From the NCBI GenBank assembly GCA_002725475.1, contig PBPH01000069.1:1-16688 (forward strand): a DNA stretch of 16,688 nt, written 5' to 3'. Shown piece after piece: positions 5,746 through 14,037 of this stretch; the first letter of the stretch is position 1, and each line of letters begins with the position of its first letter. The position numbers and the translations under genes are program-made. The stretch comes from Methanobacteriota archaeon. Its GTDB lineage: Archaea; Thermoplasmatota; Poseidoniia; Poseidoniales; Thalassarchaeaceae. The notes under the pieces are model-generated. The model made no database searches, was not told the DNA's origin, and saw nothing but the letters and a program-made list of their open reading frames with translations.

Positions 5746-7356
5746 TCACATGTCGAAATCCATGCCTTCCATTCCGGCCCCTGAAACAGCTTTCGAAGAT
5801 ATTACGTCATCGATTCTCAAAATCATTACAGCAGTTTCAGTGGCACTTTGGATTGCTTGTTCAACAACTCGCAATGGCTCGATTACATTTGCTTCCTTCA
5901 TATCCATTACCCCGCCTTCAAAGACATTTACACCATAGGTAACTTTGCCTTCAGCATGTGCTTTACGTAACTCAATTATTGTGTTCACTGGGTCAAGCCC
6001 TGCGTTCTCAGACAAGGTTCTAGGAATTACTTCTAGAGCACCTGCAAAAGCTTCAATCGCCATCTGCTCGCGACCGCCTACGCCTTCGGCATATATTCTC
6101 AAATCACGGCTCAATGCAGCCATCACACTTCCGCCGCCAGTTAGAACTGAGCCGTCTTCCCAAGCTACACTAATTACCCCTACAGCGTCATCAAATGCAC
6201 GGCGTAATTCATCAACTACGTGCTCAGTACCACCACGTAATAGAACTGAAACGCTCTTTGCTTCTGGGCAGCCCGTAATGAACACCATATCAGAATCACC
6301 AATTTTACGCTCATCGACCTTGGCTGCATTGCCTAAATCATCGGATTTTAAATCATCAATATTTGTCACTATGCGACCACCTGTAGCCTTTGAAAGAGCT
6401 TCCATGTCACTCTTCTTAGCTCGGCGAATTGCAAACAACCCTGCTTTAGCCAAATAGTGCTGAGCGATGTCATCAATTCCCTTTTGACAAACCAATACAT
6501 TTGCACCCGAGGATTGCAACTTATCAACCAATCCTTTCAGGTATCCTTCCTCTTCATCTAGGAACTTTGCAAGCATACTAGGATCTGTAATCTGTATCTT
6601 TGCATCCACTTCTGTTTTCTTTACTTCGATTGCACTATTCACGAGTGCTATCTTAGCATCACTAACAGATCTTGGCATTCCAGAATGTACTCTTTCTTTG
6701 TCAAGTATAATTCCATCAATTAGTGTGCTTCCCTTGATAGAACCTCCTTGTCGTTTCTCGACCTTGATGTCATCAATATCTACGGTCCTAACTCCATCTT
6801 CTTCAATGCCAACAGATTGAACTGCACGGACGCAAATATCAGCTAGGAAAGCCTTCACCGCGCTAGCACTCTTACCAGTAAGTGCTGTCTTAGCAACTTC
6901 TGCAAGTGTATCTTCATCAGTAACTGAAGTTGAGTGTTTTTCAATTAGTTCAACCGCTCTCTCGGATGCAAGTCTAAAACCATGACAAATCACAGTAGGG
7001 TGGACATTTTGCTCAATTAAATCCTCACTTCGCTTCAACAATTCACCTGCTATTACTACAGCACTAGTGGTCCCATCGTAGCAGTGTTGTTCCTGGGTCT
7101 TAGCAACCTCAATAATCATCTTAGCCGCTGGATGCTCAATGTCCATTTCTTTGAGAATGGTCGCACCATCATTGGTAATTACAACATCACCCATGCTGTC
7201 AACCAACATCTTGTCCATTCCTTTTGGACCGAGGGTTGAGCGTACCGCATCAGCAACTGCTTTAGCAGCAGCAATATTGTTGCTCTGAGCGCTCTTTCCA
7301 CGTACTCTGTCTGTCCCTTCCTTTAGAATAAAAATCGGTGCTTGTCCGCCGTACAT
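5746..7356 (-). CDS. thsA: Thermosome subunit (group II chaperonin)
   Basis: A 536-residue subunit of the archaeal double-ring chaperonin that folds proteins in the cytoplasm using ATP. Visible landmarks in order: TLGPKGMDKM (41-50), TNDGATILKE (61-70), DGTTSAVVIAGELL (94-107), the apical domain (about 200-370), FDDAV with D389-D390, GGGS (407-410), ENAGLDP (450-456) and IDD (515-517). The length is typical. The nucleotide-loop motif, normally GDGTT, reads YDGTT (Y93). The C-terminus GMEGMDFDM is a short version of the methionine/glycine-rich tail that projects into the cavity. The frame extends upstream to 7425, but the ATG at 7356 gives the family's usual start (MYGGQAPIFILKEG), with GAGG about eleven bases before it. 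It lies downstream of, and same-strand with, the surface-protein gene, separated by 129 bases, so it probably has its own promoter. The number in the symbol is arbitrary. Confidence 0.95.
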   Translation of the reverse strand: MYGGQAPIFILKEGTDRVRGKSAQSNNIAAAKAVADAVRSTLGPKGMDKMLVDSMGDVVITNDGATILKEMDIEHPAAKMIIEVAKTQEQHCYDGTTSAVVIAGELLKRSEDLIEQNVHPTVICHGFRLASERAVELIEKHSTSVTDEDTLAEVAKTALTGKSASAVKAFLADICVRAVQSVGIEEDGVRTVDIDDIKVEKRQGGSIKGSTLIDGIILDKERVHSGMPRSVSDAKIALVNSAIEVKKTEVDAKIQITDPSMLAKFLDEEEGYLKGLVDKLQSSGANVLVCQKGIDDIAQHYLAKAGLFAIRRAKKSDMEALSKATGGRIVTNIDDLKSDDLGNAAKVDERKIGDSDMVFITGCPEAKSVSVLLRGGTEHVVDELRRAFDDAVGVISVAWEDGSVLTGGGSVMAALSRDLRIYAEGVGGREQMAIEAFAGALEVIPRTLSENAGLDPVNTIIELRKAHAEGKVTYGVNVFEGGVMDMKEANVIEPLRVVEQAIQSATETAVMILRIDDVISSKAVSGAGMEGMDFDM

Positions 7357-7389
7357 ACTAACCACTTCCTCTTGAATCGCTCCTATGGA

Positions 7390-7406
7390 GCGGGCTTCCG
7401 ACCCGC
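7390..7406. promoter_or_regulatory. GC-rich hairpin in the thermosome leader
   Basis: GCGGG and CCCGC flank a seven-base loop, about 35-50 bases upstream of the thermosome start, in otherwise AT-rich sequence. It would fall in the mRNA leader. A temperature-responsive or stabilising role is possible but untested. Confidence 0.35.
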
Positions 7407-7485
7407 GCCGCCTTCTTAAGGGCAACCGCTAACACTACAGAAATCTTGAACTGTAATATTGACGAAAAACGAGGATTTAAGATGT

Positions 7486-10400
7486 TCAATCTAATCCTTG
7501 TTGTTTCCGGTACTCTTCCCCATAATGGGACCACTGCTCCATAGTCCAACCTTGAGGAAGGCCTCCTGGAGGCAGAGGGGGAGTTCCGGCAGGGTGGTCA
7601 TTTGTTGGCGGGGGTGTTGGCGCAGGAGTTACCTGTTGTTCAAAAATTTCAGCCGCCCCCCCATATGCTGAATTAGCAACCGTGTCAGTTACTGGCAATG
7701 GTGCTGGCGGAGCACCGGGAATATCAGGGGCTGCTGGCATACTCCCATAGGTTTCTTCTAACTGCATCCTGTAACCTGCAAGAGACACTATTTCGTCTTC
7801 TTCTCTATTAGTGGAAATTACAATTTTTACAAGCACTATAATCAATGCAATTACTACAACCCCTCCAATGATAAATACTAAGATATTGACCCATGAAAGA
7901 GAATCTTCAGAAGATTTGTCGGCGCCAGAACCTTCCCTAACCACATTAACTTGAACAACTGTTTGGGAGACGTCATCGTCCCCTGTAGCAACAATTGTGA
8001 TATTGAAAATTTGGCCACCTTCTGGGACATTCATGTACTGAGTCTCTGTTAGTGTAAATTTAACCGACGCTGTTCTCTTTTGATCAACATCTAGCACGAA
8101 TGAGGTGTCCTCTGATTGAATCCTTGCAGATGAATAATCTCTCCAAGGGCCATTTTGAACATCCAAACGGATAAACTGTGAATTAGTTGTGTGGCGGTTG
8201 TGAATAGTCAGATTGGCTAGAATCCAACCTTCAGAGTTCAAAGTCACCATACTTCCTGGAGTCAATTCTATCCAACCCTGAGTTCCAACTTGGAATATTG
8301 CTGAACCAGTAGCTCCTGAAACTTCACCCGATTGGACTGACTTAGCAGAAACCTCCAACTCTAACATTCCGTTTGTTCCGGCGTCAAACCAATATTGAAT
8401 TGTTACATTAACAGATGCGCCTTTCTCAACAGAAGGTGGCGTTGAAGGATCATATTGTTCGCTTGGAATAATTTGAGCGTTCATTCCTGTTGGGGTTCCT
8501 AACTCAATAACGAATTCATCGTAATCATTGCCATTGTTGGTGACTTCAAATGATATGGTCTTTGGATCAGCCCCTCCTTGGAATGTCTGGCCACTCATGT
8601 TGACATCTTCCACGTTGATTAGATACGTAGGTTCTACAATCAGTTCAATTTGCTGAGTGAGGAAGAATGATGGGTCTGCTTGCGATGTTGCTTTGAGATT
8701 AACGAAATACGTGTCAGGGCGAATACCGTAAGGCATTGGCATCACTACATAAATTGCAGTACTATCCCCAAATGGCCCGATTTCTTCAGTCATTGGTTGG
8801 CTGACGGATGCTTCTAATCTCCAATCTGCAGATACTTCTAAATCGAACCTTTCTGGTGAGTTGCCATTGTTTGTAAGTTCTACTTCAACTGTCCTAGTGT
8901 ACATGTCTGCATAAGCAGTAACTGAATCTTCTGAAGCCTCCATTATAAGGTCATGAACTTGTGGGATTTCAATGTTGATTTTTCTACTGTTTTGTGCCGT
9001 TGCTGGTGATTGCCCTGACGACAAAATTGTTACTTCAGTCAAACCAGGTGAAATTTCAGTTGGGGCAGTGAATTCTGCCCAAAAACCACCGGATTGGCCT
9101 TTGTGAAGTTGCATAAATGAGATTTCGCTACCATTCACCTCTGCATCTAAGAATCTAATATTGGAACTGCTCCATTCAGAACGGTTGAAGAAAGCGTCTA
9201 AATTCCAGTATGCCATTTGGTTTCCAGTGTTGGTCAAAGTGAATTCAACTAGACCGACTTCATCAGGAGCAAGCGAAAGGGCAACATTGGGGCCATAGTA
9301 AGAAACGTCTACGCTATACGAGGCACCCACCGAAAGTGGGATTGAGACTTGATACATCATTTCCCCATCATATGCATCAGTGATATTTAGGTCCCAAATC
9401 AACTGCTCAACATTTGCCCCAGGAGGTATTGACAAATTAACCCAAAACTCAGTAGTTTCATTGTAAGCGACGGGGTTTAATGGTACGCTGTAATCATGGT
9501 CATTCAGATTATTTGAATCGATTCTTATTGGAGCAAAGGAATTCATCCAAGTATAATTGCTTACATTAGAAAGCAATTGTAAAGTGTGCTCTTGGTAGCC
9601 ATTATTGGTCAAATAGCAGTGTAGAGAAGGAGGCATTGGATCAGCAGGGATTACCAGGTAACCTGTCTCAGGATTGTCACAGTCTACGGATATCGTATAT
9701 TCCTGAACTTTCTCAATTCCAAATAAGGCAAACTGATCTACGTGGATTCCAGCGGTGGCTCCAGAATTATCACTCTCGAAATGGTATGACAAACTGAATA
9801 CTTGATTTCCTGTGTCATTTGTCAAATCCCAAATAACAGGAGTCCAGTCATTTGTTGCCCCACTAATTCCCGAAGTTGAGAGATTCTTTTGAGAAATCAC
9901 CATTGCGTTCTGACCTGTTCCTTGTGTTGCACGAATTGAGACTTCATCATTAGCACCCATACCCCCCCATGCCTGAGTTGCCAATTGCATGGAAATGTAA
10001 TTCCCACCGGTTAATTGGACTCTACAAAAAGCGTAACCATACAAAGCCTGAACTTCTTGTTGCAACATACCATATCCCAAACCATGCCCGGGATCATCGC
10101 AAGAATCTTGGGAAGAAATTAACCAACCCCACACAAGATCGTCATTGCCATTACTAACGTAGTCTTGTAGTGGCACTGAATGGCGCCAATGTTTCTCCCC
10201 TACAAATCCTGATGAATTGTCAAGTAGCCACGGACCATATCCATCTACATTACCTGTACCTGGATCGTATCCAACTGATGCAAAGGTTGGTTTGTAATAC
10301 GTAGTGCCTTGACAATCAGACTGGCTGTCGCCATTAAAATCGCCACAATATCCTCTCTCCATATCTCCAAAATAGATAGCAATCGGGACCTTCTCTTCCT

Positions 10401-10884
10401 TTGCATCGTTTCCGGGTTCCCCTTCCAATAAACCACCATCTACAACACCTCTGATAATGTATCCACCCTCTAGAGAACCATTCTCAGTCAGAATACTGTG
10501 TGCAGCATTAGCTGTCCAAGTCACTTCATGTGATGATGATTGTCCGCCAGATAATGAAAGGCTAAAATTCCATTCAGCGACCTTAACACCCACAGGATGC
10601 CAAACTTCGATGTAGCCAGTTGCAGCAGTACTCTGAAGTGAAGAGCCTGCTTGCTTGAAAGTTACTTGGATAGGTAATGTTTGTGAATTAAGGAAATAAT
10701 CTATGGTTGAACCATCTGCTTGGTCCCACTGAAGCGCAACCACTGATGCATTTCCGATGGTAATATCTTCAATGGTAAAGTCTACATTTGCCTTCGGGCC
10801 TGCTGCGCCAACTATCGCAGAGAACGGCGCAACCAAAGTAGCAACTAAAAGCAAGGCAAGGACAAGGGATTTCAGCCGTTTCAT
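7486..10884 (-). CDS. Large membrane-anchored surface protein with NEW3/CARDB-like repeats
   Basis: A 1132-residue exported protein of unknown specific role. Residues 1-29 form a signal peptide (MKRLKS, a long hydrophobic core, then VGAAG). A Ca-binding-like loop DFNGDSQSD lies at 182-190. Residues about 290-390 look like a jelly-roll module ending in HVDQFALFG. Four Ig-like units follow, marked by TNNGY (426-430), TNTGNQ (551-556), TNNGNSPERF (671-680) and TNNGNDYDEF (782-791), spaced about 110-120 residues, as in CARDB/NEW3 domains. A transmembrane helix (about 998-1024) precedes a 108-residue cytoplasmic tail, proline-rich and ending with LPQGWTMEQWSHYGEEY. The start is the ATG at 10884; the in-frame TTG at 10893 adds three residues. 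The gene is divergent from the membrane protein at 11058. A scaffold or substrate-binding role at the cell surface is inference. Confidence 0.8.
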   Translation of the reverse strand: MKRLKSLVLALLLVATLVAPFSAIVGAAGPKANVDFTIEDITIGNASVVALQWDQADGSTIDYFLNSQTLPIQVTFKQAGSSLQSTAATGYIEVWHPVGVKVAEWNFSLSLSGGQSSSHEVTWTANAAHSILTENGSLEGGYIIRGVVDGGLLEGEPGNDAKEEKVPIAIYFGDMERGYCGDFNGDSQSDCQGTTYYKPTFASVGYDPGTGNVDGYGPWLLDNSSGFVGEKHWRHSVPLQDYVSNGNDDLVWGWLISSQDSCDDPGHGLGYGMLQQEVQALYGYAFCRVQLTGGNYISMQLATQAWGGMGANDEVSIRATQGTGQNAMVISQKNLSTSGISGATNDWTPVIWDLTNDTGNQVFSLSYHFESDNSGATAGIHVDQFALFGIEKVQEYTISVDCDNPETGYLVIPADPMPPSLHCYLTNNGYQEHTLQLLSNVSNYTWMNSFAPIRIDSNNLNDHDYSVPLNPVAYNETTEFWVNLSIPPGANVEQLIWDLNITDAYDGEMMYQVSIPLSVGASYSVDVSYYGPNVALSLAPDEVGLVEFTLTNTGNQMAYWNLDAFFNRSEWSSSNIRFLDAEVNGSEISFMQLHKGQSGGFWAEFTAPTEISPGLTEVTILSSGQSPATAQNSRKINIEIPQVHDLIMEASEDSVTAYADMYTRTVEVELTNNGNSPERFDLEVSADWRLEASVSQPMTEEIGPFGDSTAIYVVMPMPYGIRPDTYFVNLKATSQADPSFFLTQQIELIVEPTYLINVEDVNMSGQTFQGGADPKTISFEVTNNGNDYDEFVIELGTPTGMNAQIIPSEQYDPSTPPSVEKGASVNVTIQYWFDAGTNGMLELEVSAKSVQSGEVSGATGSAIFQVGTQGWIELTPGSMVTLNSEGWILANLTIHNRHTTNSQFIRLDVQNGPWRDYSSARIQSEDTSFVLDVDQKRTASVKFTLTETQYMNVPEGGQIFNITIVATGDDDVSQTVVQVNVVREGSGADKSSEDSLSWVNILVFIIGGVVVIALIIVLVKIVISTNREEDEIVSLAGYRMQLEETYGSMPAAPDIPGAPPAPLPVTDTVANSAYGGAAEIFEQQVTPAPTPPPTNDHPAGTPPLPPGGLPQGWTMEQWSHYGEEYRKQQGLD

Positions 10885-10913
10885 TCGTATCAACTAAACG
10901 GCCCAACATAATC

Positions 10914-10923
10914 ATGTAAAAAA
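10914..10923 (-). promoter_or_regulatory. TATA-like element, candidate promoter of the surface-protein gene
   Basis: The minus strand reads TTTTTTACAT about 30 bases upstream of the ATG at 10884, where a TATA box would stand for a nearly leaderless transcript. No Shine-Dalgarno precedes this ATG, which fits. Confidence 0.35.
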
Positions 10924-10933
10924 GGTTGATTGG

Positions 10934-10952
10934 CATCTGTCTAAGACAGATG
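10934..10952. promoter_or_regulatory. Perfect 19-bp palindrome in a divergent promoter region
   Basis: CATCTGTC-TAA-GACAGATG is a perfect 8-bp inverted repeat with a three-base centre. It lies just upstream of the TATA candidate of the surface-protein gene and about 106 bases before the start of the opposite membrane-protein gene. Position and symmetry suggest a transcription-factor operator. It is not followed by a T run in the sense of either upstream gene, so a terminator is unlikely. Confidence 0.5.
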
Positions 10953-11000
10953 TTGAAAAAATACATCTTTACGGCATAAATCAGAGTATTCGCAGATTGG

Positions 11001-11013
11001 CCATTTTCAATGG
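11001..11013. repeat. Short inverted repeat upstream of the polytopic membrane protein
   Basis: CCATT-TTC-AATGG is a perfect 5-bp inverted repeat, 45-57 bases before the GTG start at 11058. It is short enough to be chance. It is listed because it shares the divergent region with the 19-bp palindrome. Confidence 0.25.
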
Positions 11014-11057
11014 TTTGAGAGCGAAGGAAATATGGTTCCAAGTGACAGGCGGAGAGT

Positions 11058-12197
11058 GTGACAGGTCATAGAAGCACACTTCTAGAGAGGCTTTGGCTTA
11101 CCTTGATTATCTGTGGCCAAGTCATTGTTGCGCCAGCGATAGCCTTCTCAGCAACCTATTTCATTGATTTCGGGGGAGTTCTTGGCGATCAGCCATTATT
11201 GCGAGTTGATTTGATTCCTTGGATTCTTAGTGGAGCCCTCGGTTATGGAATTATTTCACTGATTCTGGCCTTGGTAATTGGAGGTTGGATGCCTGTTGGA
11301 GTAGCAGAAAAAGGAGGTTGGATGCCTGTATTGGGAGCCAGCCGATTAATGAAAGATGCAGCAATGGTTGACCGCGCGAGAATGCATCTACTCGCATCCC
11401 CTTCTGGAAAAATGATGAAAATTGTCAATAGGGAGTTAGTTGAACAAAAACGCCCTTTGATGGAAGTTCATGGGGGGTTGCAAATGTTAGCCGCACCCCT
11501 ACAAATATTACTTGCAATTACACCCATTTTGATGCTAAAATTTGTCCCTTCTTCTTGGTTAATCCCAAACAGATTACTTGAGCTTGCTATGATTGGCTAC
11601 CTAGCATCACTGGCGGTAATTTTGCGTACATTTCCAAATTATGCAGAACGATTTGTAGGGGCGGCTTCCATGGCTCGTAGATTTCTAGTCAACGTAACTA
11701 GAATTAACTGGATGTTTCCCGTTCTAATTCTATGGCTAGTTGGCAGAATAATTGTAGGGGTTGCGTTTGACCTAATGCAACCTGATCTACAACAATGGCA
11801 GCAAATAGCACTTGAGAAGAGCATTATAGAGACCTTGATCCCGGTTAATGTCGAAGTCCCAGAAACTTCGTTTCTAGACCTGCTGGTCGCCCTAGCGGTT
11901 CTCCCCCTTGCCACATTCACAACAATGGCCGTACTAGGAGGGGGCAGGTACGACCTGCCTGATTGGCTTGTAAATAGTGACGAAAAATGGGTTAAAATTG
12001 ATGATGAAGATGCACAAGATGCTTTATTGTTAGAAGGTGGAAATCAATCTGAAGAAGTTGAAGATGAAAGCAATGGAGAAAAAGATGGCGCGACTGATGA
12101 TGAAAATAGTGCTCTTGTTAAAGGAAACAAATCAGAGGTTTTGTCAGCACTAGCAAAATCAAAAGAGAAAGTAATTTCGATTTTCGATGATGATTGA
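11058..12197 (+). CDS. Polytopic membrane protein of unknown function with an acidic C-terminal tail
   Basis: A 379-residue protein I do not recognise. About six hydrophobic segments are visible, near 12-35, 52-75, 141-163, 171-190, 217-239 and 271-294. Between the second and third is a charged loop with several Arg/Lys. The C-terminus (about 310-379) is cytoplasmic-looking and strongly acidic (runs of Glu/Asp with Asn and Ser), ending in ISIFDDD. Residues 75-96 contain an eleven-residue in-frame duplication beginning GGWMPV twice. The start is a GTG at 11058: the first in-frame ATG is about 78 residues in and would delete the first two membrane segments, and an in-frame stop lies just upstream. 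GGAG stands three bases before the GTG, which is tight. It is divergent from the surface-protein gene and convergent with the small cysteine protein, with six bases between stops. No catalytic motif seen. Confidence 0.7.
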   Translation: MTGHRSTLLERLWLTLIICGQVIVAPAIAFSATYFIDFGGVLGDQPLLRVDLIPWILSGALGYGIISLILALVIGGWMPVGVAEKGGWMPVLGASRLMKDAAMVDRARMHLLASPSGKMMKIVNRELVEQKRPLMEVHGGLQMLAAPLQILLAITPILMLKFVPSSWLIPNRLLELAMIGYLASLAVILRTFPNYAERFVGAASMARRFLVNVTRINWMFPVLILWLVGRIIVGVAFDLMQPDLQQWQQIALEKSIIETLIPVNVEVPETSFLDLLVALAVLPLATFTTMAVLGGGRYDLPDWLVNSDEKWVKIDDEDAQDALLLEGGNQSEEVEDESNGEKDGATDDENSALVKGNKSEVLSALAKSKEKVISIFDDD

Positions 12198-12203
12198 TTT
12201 TGA

Positions 12204-12782
12204 TTATTCCTTAATGCTCCCCTCAGCAATAATCGGGTGGCCATCAAGAAGTATCAATCGCAATCTCCCAACCCAGCCGTCCGCCCTAACTCTACCGAGA
12301 TCCGGCCTAGGTTGAGATAAATGGGTGTATCTACACTCCTGGCAACGTACTGCAGTAACCTCCCATGCTAAATTAGGAATATTACAACAATTTTTTTCGC
12401 CAACTCTCAATTCATTTACTTGATGAATCAAACTATTCGAATAAGGGGTATTTGGAATACTAAAATCTTCATTTGGAATGATTCTTGACAATATTGCCCA
12501 TCCGCCCCCAATGAATAGTCCAAAAATTAGTGGCGCTGGCTGGCTTTGAAGTATAATGAATCCAAGTACCAAAGGTATCATGGCAAAAAGAAAAGAGACA
12601 TTCCAAATTGTTCTTAATATCAAAAGTTGGGACACTAGATGTTGATCTATGGGCTGAGGAGAAGGATATGGTGCTAGTTGACCATCCATTGCTCTGAGTC
12701 TAGGTATTATGGCCAAAGGCATCCTTGGTAAGAAAAGGGAGAAAATTAGACCTGAAATGAATAGAATAACTTGTCCAATCAT
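12204..12782 (-). CDS. Small membrane protein with a four-cysteine C-terminal motif
   Basis: A 192-residue protein I do not recognise. Hydrophobic segments lie near 3-26, 60-79 and 82-98, the last two forming a hairpin. The soluble C-terminal part contains C132-C133 and C147-x2-C150, a spacing that could bind zinc or an iron-sulfur cluster, followed by a basic and then a hydrophobic strand-like stretch. AGGTGA at 12787-12792 overlaps the stop codon of the upstream aminotransferase gene and places the ATG at 12782, so the two genes are very likely co-transcribed and perhaps coupled (eight bases between). It is convergent with the polytopic membrane protein. Nothing in the sequence ties its role to the aminotransferase beyond position. 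Confidence 0.7.
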   Translation of the reverse strand: MIGQVILFISGLIFSLFLPRMPLAIIPRLRAMDGQLAPYPSPQPIDQHLVSQLLILRTIWNVSFLFAMIPLVLGFIILQSQPAPLIFGLFIGGGWAILSRIIPNEDFSIPNTPYSNSLIHQVNELRVGEKNCCNIPNLAWEVTAVRCQECRYTHLSQPRPDLGRVRADGWVGRLRLILLDGHPIIAEGSIKE

Positions 12783-12790
12783 TTAATCAC

Positions 12791-13966
12791 CTAAAATTCG
12801 GAAGATTTTGTTGGGGGTGATGAATTGGAAACGCGCTCTAATACCGACTCTACTATGTCCATTGCGGCATCTATCTGTTCAACTCCGATAGTGTAAGCGA
12901 ATCTGAGATGTCCCTCTCCCGCATCACCAAATGCTGAGCCCGGCGAACATACAACACCATCCTTCAGAATCTCTAAAGCGATGTCAACACTTGTCCAACC
13001 GGGAAAATCAAACTTAGGGAATACATAGAATGCACCTTCTGGCACATGACATGAGATTCCCGGCATTGCATTTAATCGCCGACAAATCAAGTCCCTACGT
13101 TGCCAAAAAGCATTTCTCATCTCAGCGGGATAATCCGAGGCCTTCTGTAAAGCAGCTAGAACTCCATACTGCATTGCATCGGTAGAGCAGGCGGTGATGT
13201 AATACTGCATCTTTTGAATCTGAGACATTATCTCAAGGCTAGATGAAAGGACATATCCTATCCTCCACCCAGTCATGGCGAATGTTTTCGAAAATGATTG
13301 AATCATGACTACATTTTCGTATCCTGCACCAAAAAAAGATACGTGAGGTTGATCGTAAATTATGCGATCATAAACTTCATCAGAAATCAACCAAAGAGAG
13401 TGGCGTCTTGCAAATTCAAGCAATTCGTCTCTTTGCTCAATAGTGATTGTTGCGCCAGTTGGGTTATTTGGGAAGTTGTATATTATTGCCTTAGTGTTTT
13501 CATCTACTAAGGACTCTAAACTCTCAATAGTTGGAACAAACTCATTTTCAAAAGTGCAAGGATAATACCTTGGCTCAGCACCAGTAATTACTGCGTGTGG
13601 CCCATATAACGGAAAGCAAGGGTCGGGGATGAGAATATTATCGCCTTCACCAAGAAAACATAAGCAGGAATTGAGGATTGCATTTGTCCCAGACATTGTA
13701 ATGCAAACATTGTCTTCGGTCAAAGTTGAATCAAGATGTGACCAAAGACCTGCTATTTCAGATCTTAATTCAGGTAATCCAGCTGTTGTCGTATACTTGT
13801 TATGGCCGTCTTTCATTGCTTGGTAAAAAGCTTCAATTGAGGCTTCGGGTGGTTGGAAATCAGGCTCCCCAAGACCTAGGTGAATTGCATCTTTACCGGC
13901 AAGATCAAACATCTTGCGAACTCCAGTTGGTTGGATGGCTTTTGCTCTGTCACTGAACTCTGCCAT
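12791..13966 (-). CDS. PLP-dependent class I aminotransferase, aspartate/aromatic type
   Basis: A 391-residue cytoplasmic fold-type I enzyme that transfers amino groups between amino acids and 2-oxo acids. Seen in order: GLGEPDFQPP (31-40), the NKYTTTAGLPELR substrate/cofactor region (56-68), SGTNAI phosphate-binding turn (92-97), YNFPNNPTG with N167 or N168 (163-171), SDEVYD with D196 contacting the pyridine nitrogen and Y199 (195-200), SFSKTFAMTGWRIGY with K227 as Schiff-base lysine and R235 (224-238), and a late HLRFAY arginine expected to bind the substrate carboxylate. These match the I-gamma aspartate aminotransferase group common in archaea; the exact substrate (aspartate, aromatic or alanine) cannot be read from sequence. 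The start is ATG at 13966; no Shine-Dalgarno precedes it, which suggests a leaderless mRNA. The cysteine membrane-protein gene follows eight bases downstream. Confidence 0.9.
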   Translation of the reverse strand: MAEFSDRAKAIQPTGVRKMFDLAGKDAIHLGLGEPDFQPPEASIEAFYQAMKDGHNKYTTTAGLPELRSEIAGLWSHLDSTLTEDNVCITMSGTNAILNSCLCFLGEGDNILIPDPCFPLYGPHAVITGAEPRYYPCTFENEFVPTIESLESLVDENTKAIIYNFPNNPTGATITIEQRDELLEFARRHSLWLISDEVYDRIIYDQPHVSFFGAGYENVVMIQSFSKTFAMTGWRIGYVLSSSLEIMSQIQKMQYYITACSTDAMQYGVLAALQKASDYPAEMRNAFWQRRDLICRRLNAMPGISCHVPEGAFYVFPKFDFPGWTSVDIALEILKDGVVCSPGSAFGDAGEGHLRFAYTIGVEQIDAAMDIVESVLERVSNSSPPTKSSEF

Positions 13967-13994
13967 GACCGGCCGAACCGTGCTAAGAATATCA

Positions 13995-14036
13995 AACCCC
14001 TGTTACAATTACAATGTATCAAATCTAGGGTTTTTG
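13995..14036. promoter_or_regulatory. Imperfect inverted repeat between the protease and aminotransferase genes
   Basis: The only notable structure in this 71-bp gap is AAACCCC near 13995 pairing with AGGGTTT near 14028 around an AT-rich loop. It follows the stop codon of the subtilase gene and precedes the aminotransferase start on the same strand. It may serve as a weak terminator or overlap the aminotransferase promoter. Confidence 0.25.
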
Positions 14037-14037
14037 T

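Noticed and set aside
5945..6457. 170-codon plus-strand frame opposite the thermosome
   Set aside because: It is antisense to a clear thermosome gene with conserved motifs throughout; the Ser/Pro/Ala-rich translation is a reverse-complement shadow.
7425..7440. CTAAC-type archaeal heat-shock operator upstream of the thermosome
   Set aside because: A CTAAC half-site is present on the plus strand near 7430, but the matching GTTAG at the required spacing is missing.
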